From the NCBI RefSeq assembly GCF_012221945.1, contig NZ_CP032549.1, forward strand, positions 1,364,001 to 1,428,000: a DNA stretch of 64,000 bases. Reading direction: 5' to 3'. The notes under the pieces are model-generated. The model made no database searches. It was not told the origin of the DNA and saw nothing but the letters and a program-made list of their open reading frames with translations. Of this stretch, positions 36,104 through 44,300 are shown piece after piece. Positions within the stretch are counted from its first letter, which is position 1. Each line of letters opens with the position of its first letter. Origin of the DNA: Glutamicibacter mishrai (lineage in GTDB: Bacteria; Actinomycetota; Actinomycetes; Actinomycetales; Micrococcaceae). The position numbers and the translations under genes are program-made.

Positions 36104-36858
36104 GCGGCTCCTCCGAATGGCATCAGAATCGCTACCGGCACCAGCACCGAGCTCAGCAGGGCAACCCAGCGCACGCCCCGCTGGATCTGCGAGTCTGCGA
36201 CTAGGCGCAATCTGCTGTGCTCACCGCGGGCCGGGAAACCGCGCGCGGCCAGATGAACCGAACGGTCATGGGCATCCTGCACCGAGGAAAGTACCAGAGG
36301 CACAGCACGCAGCCTCAGGCGCTGCAGCCACCCGGCCAACCCACGGCCGGTCCCTGCCTTCCGCAAGGCTTGGGCTTCGCCGATGGCATGCTGCTTTTCC
36401 ATCATCTGCGGAAGAAGGAACAACGTGGATGCCAACAGGTATCCCGCCTGCGGTGGAGCGGGAGACAAATCAATGGCTGCCACCAGTTGGTGCTTATCGA
36501 TGAGCAAACCGCAGAGCAAGCCGACCACCACCAGCACCGCTGTGCGCAAAGCCAATGCCGCTGCAATCTCTACTCCCCCACGCGTCAGGCTGATTGGTCC
36601 CCAGGCAGCAATTACCGGAGACGAATCCCGGGATGCCAGTCCATGAATCATCAGCAAGGACAGCAGGGTTGGAAGCATGATTGCACCGCTAAGCGCCGCG
36701 AGTTTGCGGGCTTTGCCGGCCACCGCGCCAATGGCCATGCACAGGACTATCACCGCGCAGCTCAGCCACCATACGTTGGCAGCCGTGGCTACGGCAACCG
36801 TGAACACTGCGAGGCAAAGCACGGTAAAAGGGTGCAACTCGGTGATGCGGCGCTTCAT
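36100..36858 (-). CDS. ecfT: ECF transporter transmembrane coupling protein EcfT
   Basis: The 252-residue protein has N-terminal helices (LHPFTVLCLAVFTVAVATAANVWW), further membrane segments and the two Ala-Arg-Gly coupling motifs of EcfT: AQALRKAG near residue 162 (altered ARA) and HLAARGFPARG near 205. These contact the ATPases. It sits 7 bases after the S component gene. Confidence 0.9.
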   Translation of the reverse strand: MKRRITELHPFTVLCLAVFTVAVATAANVWWLSCAVIVLCMAIGAVAGKARKLAALSGAIMLPTLLSLLMIHGLASRDSSPVIAAWGPISLTRGGVEIAAALALRTAVLVVVGLLCGLLIDKHQLVAAIDLSPAPPQAGYLLASTLFLLPQMMEKQHAIGEAQALRKAGTGRGLAGWLQRLRLRAVPLVLSSVQDAHDRSVHLAARGFPARGEHSRLRLVADSQIQRGVRWVALLSSVLVPVAILMPFGGAA

Positions 36859-36865
36859 CGGTGTA

Positions 36866-37672
36866 CTACTTGTTTCCGCTCTTGCCTAGCACCTTGTAGC
36901 GGCGGATGAATTCGAAGGAACCGCTCAGGCGCTTCGGCAGGGCGAAGACCAGCAGTGCCGCAATAAGGAAGACAATGGCCTTATCTCCCGGATCGGAGAT
37001 CAGGGCCTGCTTGGTGACTGCGGAGAGCAGCGAATCACCCATGGAACGGAAGGCTGCAACTACTGCGCCGGTACCGACTCCCGAGGTGCCGCCGTAAACG
37101 AAGGCAGCCACTGGGGAAGAGACCACGCCCACCAGCACACCGGAAACCAGACCGGCGATTGGGGCAAGGTAGGGCCGGCGCAAGGCTCCGTAGCGGGCGG
37201 CAGTTCCGGCAAGGAAACCGACCAGCGCGGCTCCGGCTGCGAATGGCAGGACAGTGGGAGCGAACAGCGACCAGATCAGGGTGCTGAGCACACCGGTGGC
37301 GGCACCGGCACGGCGTCCGGCCAGGAAGCCCACCAATACGGTGCCGATGGAATCCAGGTAGAGCGGGATCATGACGGATCCGACGAATTGGCCCAGGATG
37401 ATGTTCAGCGCCAGGGCGACCGGGATCAGCGTCAGGGCAGAAACTGGCAGATCCGGCAGGACTGCGAGCAGCAGCAGCATGGCAGCGATCAGGTAAGCGG
37501 CGAAAGTTGCCAGAGCAACTCCCTGGCCCAGCCCTTCAACGATTCCCGCTGGTTGGGTGATGACCAGAAACAGGTAAGTTCCAACGAGAAGCAGGGTTCC
37601 CGCGGCGCCGAGCACCCGGCGGCGCAGGAGCTGGGTCGGTGATGCTTCGGGCAAGAGAAGATTCGGTGACAT
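36866..37672 (-). CDS. ECF transporter substrate-binding S component
   Basis: The 268-residue protein has about seven to eight hydrophobic segments, among them IPVALALNIILGQFVGSVMIPLYLDSIGTVLVGFLAG and the small-residue helices GAATGVLSTLIWSLFAP typical of S components. It is longer than usual (180-220) owing to an N-terminal helix and a basic tail. The ligand is not visible, but the linked nucleoside hydrolase suggests a nucleoside or nucleobase. It starts an S-T-A cassette and has two small hairpins in the preceding 116 bases. Confidence 0.85.
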   Translation of the reverse strand: MSPNLLLPEASPTQLLRRRVLGAAGTLLLVGTYLFLVITQPAGIVEGLGQGVALATFAAYLIAAMLLLLAVLPDLPVSALTLIPVALALNIILGQFVGSVMIPLYLDSIGTVLVGFLAGRRAGAATGVLSTLIWSLFAPTVLPFAAGAALVGFLAGTAARYGALRRPYLAPIAGLVSGVLVGVVSSPVAAFVYGGTSGVGTGAVVAAFRSMGDSLLSAVTKQALISDPGDKAIVFLIAALLVFALPKRLSGSFEFIRRYKVLGKSGNK

Positions 37673-37788
37673 GATGAGGCAATCTTGGGTATACGAGTTA
37701 ATTGCGCGCAGGATTGCTCCCGCAACGCGCGAATGGCGGGTCTATGTCACCTCGACCCGGTAGAAGATTCTAGCCCACCTGCCTGCGC

Positions 37789-38838
37789 TCAGGAATTCTC
37801 ATTGAGTTTTCTTGCCAGCGCACCGAGTCGTTGGACCAGCTCGGCAAATCCCGCCTCGGGATTATTTGCCACGACCACTTGTGCATTCGCCGGTTTGCCC
37901 CACAGCCCGCGGAAGTCAGCCACTGTCGTACCAAAGAGCAATGGTGAATCTGTTTCTACGTCCACCGTTGCGGGGCGGGTCTCGTAGTCCAGCGTGCCGG
38001 CGGCCACACCGGCTGCAAAGAAGTCGTGCACGTGGGCGATATAGCCCTGGTCGTATTGGCGATGGAACTCGAAGTAGAACCGCAGGGCGTCGGAGAGATA
38101 GCGCACCAACGGATTCGAGGATTTGCTCAATGTGCCCTCCGGGTCGCTCGCCTGGACAATTTCCGGTTCAGCGCATCCGGCTTCAATGGAGAGCTTCGTC
38201 AGGAAGTCCGGCTGCATTTCGAAGCGCTCCGTGGTGTCCAAAGAACAGACAATCGGCAGCTTCGAGGAATCCAATCCTTGCTCAGCCGCGGCCTTGTAGG
38301 CAGCAAAGACTTCCTTTGCAGCGTGAGGGTCCACATGAGTATTCCACTCGGCCGTAGGCGTGGTGTTGCCCTGGTAATAGAAGGCACCGCCCATGATGAC
38401 CACCTTGCGCAGCAACCAGGGAAGACGTGGTTCGCGGCGAAGCGCAAGGGCGAAGTTGGTCAGTGGCGCGGTGAGGAGGACAGTCAGTTCGCCCGGGTTG
38501 CCCCGCGCAGCTTCGATCCAATAGTCGATGGCGTCGAAATCCGTTGGCATTGGGTCTGCAGGTTCTGGAAGGGTCGCATACCCTACGCCCTGTGGTCCAT
38601 GGGTTTCCGGCGTAGTCACCAACGGAATTTCTAGAGGCTCGCGCTCACCAATGAGCACTGGAATGTCCGGATTCCCGCAGAGCGCAAGCAGTGCGCGATT
38701 GTTCACCGCGACCTGCTCAGCATCAACGTTGCCCGGAGTGCTGGTGACAGCTTCTAACTGTACATGGTCCAGCGAGCTCAGATACGCCAGCGCTAAGGCA
38801 TCATCGATGCCGGTGTCGCAGTCAAGCACTAGTCGCAT
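37789..38838 (-). CDS. inosine-uridine-type nucleoside hydrolase
   Basis: The 349-residue protein is taken from the ATG at 38838, which puts the calcium-binding signature at the N terminus (RLVLDCDTGIDDALALAY). Further family marks are TPGNVDAEQVAVNNRALLAL, LLTAPLTNFALALRREP, VVIMGGAFYYQGNTTPTAEWNTHVDPHAA, and the later catalytic His in HVHDFFAAG. It cleaves N-glycosidic bonds to free bases and ribose. It is upstream of and in line with the ECF cassette, so imported nucleosides are probably hydrolysed at once. No signal peptide, so cytoplasmic. Confidence 0.92.
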   Translation of the reverse strand: MRLVLDCDTGIDDALALAYLSSLDHVQLEAVTSTPGNVDAEQVAVNNRALLALCGNPDIPVLIGEREPLEIPLVTTPETHGPQGVGYATLPEPADPMPTDFDAIDYWIEAARGNPGELTVLLTAPLTNFALALRREPRLPWLLRKVVIMGGAFYYQGNTTPTAEWNTHVDPHAAKEVFAAYKAAAEQGLDSSKLPIVCSLDTTERFEMQPDFLTKLSIEAGCAEPEIVQASDPEGTLSKSSNPLVRYLSDALRFYFEFHRQYDQGYIAHVHDFFAAGVAAGTLDYETRPATVDVETDSPLLFGTTVADFRGLWGKPANAQVVVANNPEAGFAELVQRLGALARKLNENS

Positions 38839-39531
38839 ACGCTTCAAATGTATCTCCAATTCGGTTGTCTCTAAAGTATGCACTTGACACACGTACTTGG
38901 ATTCTTCAAATCACTAATCAGAAGCCAGGAGTATCCGCTTCACATTCAGCCTTTAATTATTTGAACCTTTCCTCAATACGAACGACCGCGTCATAACTTC
39001 GTCTGTTCGTCTACCGCAATCGGTTCTCGGCAAAGGTGATATTAGTAGGATCAGCCTTATTTCTTCTATTTCATATCCACCGCTGACATGCGTAAACTCC
39101 AATCAGTACGGATTTTACTGCAGGAAGTCTTCTTCAGAATCTTTGTCTGGTCAAGTTTCCACCGTATACGTAGAATCGAGCCGTTCGCGCATTTCTGACC
39201 TGATGCGAAGAACATAAGGGGCAAAGTACATCATTATATTCTCGCGTCCAACGTTGCGGCGTTCAAGACATAATTTCGTTCGTGGATCCTTGGCTACACC
39301 ATACGACCAGTCAGATACAGTCCTTAGTAAATGCGGCCTCTCGAACATACTAAGTACATGCGCCAATCACCTATGAGATCCCACCCTGCGGCTTTCGGTC
39401 GCATAAGCACGTAAAATAGAAGCACGGGTCAAAGACTTCGCTTCCGTGTGGGACTTCGGCATTTGACTTTTCAACCACCGATCATCAGTTTTTGCCGTCT
39501 GAGGCAGACGTAGACGATCATTAGAACTCTG
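38839..39531. other. AT-rich left border of the defence island
   Basis: Base composition drops abruptly here from the GC-rich chromosome. Only short frames are present; a 71-codon minus frame (39151-39366, with IMMYFAPYVLRIRSEMRE) has no ribosome site or known family and may be a remnant. The nucleoside hydrolase promoter and the methyltransferase promoter must both lie here. No integrase, tRNA or repeat was found. Confidence 0.5.
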
Positions 39532-41148
39532 ATGTATGTGCATGAAGAAGGTAACTTGAGACAGTTCATTGAATTGTTTGCCGGTTGTGGCGGCATGTCG
39601 CTTGGCTTGCAATCAAAAAATTTCGACCTCGTCTTGGCCAACGAGTTATCTCCAATGGCTGCTGAAACTTTTGCGTTGAACCATCTTGGTATTGACTTGT
39701 CTAAAACTACATCGGCTGGTTCCAATAAAGTTTCGTGGCTCGCATCAAACCATTCCATCGACAATCTCGATAAGCGTCTACGGGAGAATCCTTACGAAAC
39801 GCGGACAGCAGATGCCGGTGGATATTCTGACATTAACGACGAGGACCTAGTTCATGGTCGGCACCTCATTATTGGAAGCATCGTTCAACTGAACGAGTTC
39901 CTTGAACAAGAGCTAAACGCCAACATTCCTCTTAAGGACAAGCTGACCGTAGATCTTGTGTCTGGGGGGCCTCCCTGCCAGAGCTTCAGCATGGCTGGAC
40001 TTCGGCAGAAAGATAATCACCGCAACCGCCTGCCATGGGAGTTCGCTCGCTTTGTGGGACTGACCAGACCCAAAATCGCGCTTCTAGAAAATGTCAGCGG
40101 AATTCTCCGAGCTTTCAAAGAGGGTGGAAATGAATTCCACGCCTGGATAGAAGTATCAAAGGCTTTTGCATCAATCGGATACGCACCTATCTGCATCCAT
40201 GTGAACGCCAAATACGTAGGTTTACCGCAAAATCGTCCTAGGTTTATTATGCTGGCCCTACGCCGTGATGTGCTCGACAAATTATTGCGCACACCTTTGA
40301 ATGATGCTGAAAAAGAAGCACTCGAACTAGCCCTGGAATCCCTATCAAGTTCTTTTCGATGGGATCAGATGAAGTATTGGGATGTCAGCAATTCAGCAGA
40401 CGCAGGTTTCTTCTTAGGTGATCTTTTTGGATCTTTTTTCACCCACCGAACGTCAACCGAATGGGTTCCATCCCAGTCCGCGCTTCAAGATTTAGAAATC
40501 AGTTCCAAAAGCGAATCACCTCAATCAAGTTATGTCCAGAAAATCAACATTTTATTTGGACACAAATTGTCAAGCACCAAAACAAATACTCAGCTTCGCA
40601 AACACACAAACAAAGTGAAACAACGCTTCAGAGTATATCAAGTATTAGAGAATGTTGGAATTAGGTCCCTTTTTAGCGCAATATGCAACGAAAATGACCC
40701 TCAAGTTCTAAAAATACTTACAGCTCCATTACTTAAAGAGGAATTCCTATTTGAGGGAAATTCTTTACGAACGCCGCGGGACATGAACGAAGTTGTCGAT
40801 CTGTTCAAGAAGCTCAAAACCAAGAAGCACACACAAAGAGCCCTGGTTCGCTCAGCGCCGGCGCCAGCGGCGCTATCCATACCTGATGACTGCTGCCACT
40901 ACTCAGAAACTGAACTCCGAACACTCAGCGTTCGCGAAGTAGCACGTCTTCAGTCTTTCCCAGACTCGTTTGAATTCAAATCCAAAGTTACTACTGGCGG
41001 CATGAACCGTAAGTTTGAAGTGCCTCAGTACACTCAAGCTGGAAACGCGGTCCCACCACTTCTCGCACGCGCTGCCGGCACATCCATTAACACCATTCTC
41101 GAACGAATTGAAACCATTGAAACAGAGAGCCTAAAGAGACGATGGTAA
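39532..41148 (+). CDS. DNA (cytosine-5-)-methyltransferase
   Basis: The 538-residue enzyme has all main C5-methyltransferase motifs in order: I (FIELFAGCGGMSLGL, residues 13-27), IV (GGPPCQSFSMAG, catalytic Cys149), VI (ENVSG, 186-190), VIII (QNRPRF, about 233-238), IX (SVREVARLQSFPDSF, about 466) and X (QAGNAVPPLLA, about 502). It is longer than the usual 330-430 because of an insert before motif IV and a large target-recognition region (about 240-460), so sequence specificity cannot be read off. It methylates DNA cytosines with S-adenosylmethionine. It is AT-rich and converges on the DptFGH-like operon, for which it probably provides the self mark. Confidence 0.95.
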   Translation: MYVHEEGNLRQFIELFAGCGGMSLGLQSKNFDLVLANELSPMAAETFALNHLGIDLSKTTSAGSNKVSWLASNHSIDNLDKRLRENPYETRTADAGGYSDINDEDLVHGRHLIIGSIVQLNEFLEQELNANIPLKDKLTVDLVSGGPPCQSFSMAGLRQKDNHRNRLPWEFARFVGLTRPKIALLENVSGILRAFKEGGNEFHAWIEVSKAFASIGYAPICIHVNAKYVGLPQNRPRFIMLALRRDVLDKLLRTPLNDAEKEALELALESLSSSFRWDQMKYWDVSNSADAGFFLGDLFGSFFTHRTSTEWVPSQSALQDLEISSKSESPQSSYVQKINILFGHKLSSTKTNTQLRKHTNKVKQRFRVYQVLENVGIRSLFSAICNENDPQVLKILTAPLLKEEFLFEGNSLRTPRDMNEVVDLFKKLKTKKHTQRALVRSAPAPAALSIPDDCCHYSETELRTLSVREVARLQSFPDSFEFKSKVTTGGMNRKFEVPQYTQAGNAVPPLLARAAGTSINTILERIETIETESLKRRW

Positions 41149-41369
41149 GTCAGATGTCACTCTAAGAACTTAATTCAGACTATTTGACGGCGGACCGAAT
41201 CGCTTGGTGATTTATCCGTGAAAAAACGACCCTGTGCAGTATCCGTGGCAAAGACAACGTCTCCATCCTGCTATTAACGGTGCAGACAATTTGCCTCGGC
41301 CGTGCGCTTAGATTTGCAGCGAATCAGATTAGGCACAGAGCGAATGGAGGCCCACTTCACTTTTGGCAT

Positions 41370-44300
41370 TCACTCCCCTAAATTGCTATATAACTTGTAG
41401 TACGAGTTGTCATTAATAAAGCGACCACGATACCCATACGAACTGTAATAACTGCACAGGTTCTCAAGCGATTTAATCCTATCCGCTGTATAGTCATCCG
41501 CCTCGGGGAGACCAAGCTGCGCCAGCTGCTTTCCAGTGACGTCGGGAACCTTATGAATAAACCAGGTATTAAGGGGTTCTGCATAATTGATTTTCGAACT
41601 ACTAAAATGGCTCAAGAATTGAGAAGCGAGAATGACGCCAAATCCAAATTCTCGGCTTTCAAGCATCAACTGTTGCAGTACATCGAAATTGTACTTCATA
41701 ATATTATTTGCTTCGTCGACCAAAAGGTAAGACTCAATATGCCGTACACTGGGGATATTAGCTCCGGGACGTGGAGAGACCTTGGTCGTATTTTTCATGT
41801 AATCATAAAAAAGATTCAGAAAAAGTATTACTATAGCATTCTTCATCGTCTGGTCAGAGCCCAGTCCATGCAGATTTACTACTACAACGGAATCCGACAT
41901 CAAATCTTCGAATGAACGAATTTCCGTCGGGTCTTCCGTGAAGATATTTCCATAGACGAAATCAGAAAGAATCGAACTAACTGAGTCCGGTCTACCTAAG
42001 GACATGTATCGCTCAAGAATCTCTCCTAAAACAGGGTCCCTGTTTGTGCATTCTTCGAAGGCAGATCCTGCTGCCTCTGCAAACCGCTGTCTTTGGACTG
42101 GACCGACTCCAGGGTATATCCGCTGAATCACGTCAAAAAATTCCATCGATCGGCGACGGTTATTGATTCCAGATTTCTTTGACCGCGCGAAAATGTTCAA
42201 TGGCATATTCTCTGGCTGAAGCACAACACCGTCGACTTTCTCAAGGAAGTCAGGATCTTGGTAGTCGTTCTTATAGTCAAAGACTAAGAAACTCGTAGCT
42301 TTATGCTGAGTATTTCGAGACTCTTCTCGAATTCGGGCAATTAATGTCTTTATGATTTGAGTCTTGCCAGTTCCCAGATCGCCGACAATGCCGATGTTCA
42401 TCTGATTCAATCTCGTGTCGCCTGGCGCGTACCAGGCGGGCGACTCCTGCATGGTATCAAGCAGCATGCCAACATTGATTCGAACACCATCATTCAGATC
42501 TTGCGGAAACGCTTGACCTTCTTGTGCTCCGATATATTTATTCGAATCAACCGAGGAAGAGTCTATTACTCCACGGTCACTTTTACTCGGGTTGTTCGAT
42601 CCGGCGTCACAAGTTCCGCTGCCATTTGTCGATTCGGATATATCTCGATCCTTTTGGTCAGTATCTGGTGCAGTTTGAGTCACAGAGGGCTCAACAACCG
42701 GCGTATCAATTTCTGGCTTATCCGTTGGTCCTTGTATGTTGGTTGCGTCCGATACAACCTGTTGCCAATCCGTAAATAATTTTGAATATTCGTTGTCCGC
42801 ATTTGATAATGCGTATCCGGTTTGGCAGGACAAGAGCGAAATTCTAGATTTTTTATCGAACTCAATGGAGTAGTACTTGTCCGCCTGCAAACTACGTCGT
42901 GGAATATTTGAGAAGTAAGCAATGATTCCGCTGCCAGTCGCTAGTTCGAATTCCCCAGTGGCTACAGCAGATAGGCGATCTCTGACAAAACCAGCATCTT
43001 CGAGTTTTAGCGGCTGAATCTTTGAGGCGGCTTCCAATAATGACGCGAATCCATTTGCCCAAAGGTACTTATCAGCTTCATTTTCACCATTGGATATCTC
43101 TTGCCATTTATTGGACAATTTATCTAAAAGATCCATGCTCGATAAAAGCTGGTTCTTCGCGTCGGCAAGGCTCGCGTCGCTGAGCCCAGGCAATATCCTA
43201 CTAGGTGATTCACCTGCGAGCCCATAACACTTAATCTCAATTGGTGAAAGAATGATTCTCTTCCTCGAAATCTTTACCAATAGAAGATCAGCGCGTCTGT
43301 TCGATTCGCTCTGTTGGGGATTGCCCGAAAGTTTTCGCAAGAAGGCATCGCAAGAATCTATGGGCAGGATGAATGTAGGATCGGTCGAGTTTTGTAGAGT
43401 CTTGCTCAAAGCCAATGTAGCGTAGAATCCGATAGCTCCGGCCGTTTGACTTCCGCCATTCGAAAGCAACGTTGATAGGCCGATTCCTCTTGCACCTAAG
43501 GTAGATAAAACAGAATCAACTTTGACACTGGCGGAATTCGACTCAGTAGCCTTAGAAATCATTGCTTCTAGCTCTGATCTAAAGAGACCTGATATTCGGC
43601 TGATAGTAATATAAGGGCGGTCCTGAACAGCGAGATCCTCACGTTTGGACTCCACTGCCAAGAACGGCGGCCGCCATTCCCATAGCATTTGCTTCGCCGA
43701 GCCATCGCCCTGCAGCATTGAGACAAGAGCATGTGGGCTAGTGAAAGCCTCCCCCGCAACAGTCCAATCTGCAGACGCTGATTCTAGAATCTCTGCTGAT
43801 GGTTGACTAAACAGGGCGAACCCACGGTTGCTACCCTCAGCTCTCGACAGGGCACGAGCGAACGCGTTATCAGTTGAACCGCCCGCAATTAATGGGAACA
43901 TTTCTGTTCGATATCCTTGCGTACCACGGGCCACGCCAACAATATGGCGTTTCAATGGGACTGGACCAAGAACCCCAAAAGATGTTGACGACTGTGCAGA
44001 GTATGATATAAGGCTTGCAGAATCGTTCAGTAACCTGACGTTCGAGCGGACAGTTCTCTGAACTTCATCATTATCGTAGCGCCGCCATACGACGGGAATA
44101 TCGGGATAGTTCTCAATTAACGCTTCCAGGGCATGCTGAGGTGGCGGTCCCATTCTGCAAGCCGAATCATGTACACGAATACCTCCAAGAAGCGGGGAAT
44201 ACGAATCCGCAATCCATTCTTTCGCTGTCGATAATAGCGCTTCGTCAAGTTCTGGAAGCCTTGCTGCTTTGGAATTGGATGCTATATCAACGACTAAAGT

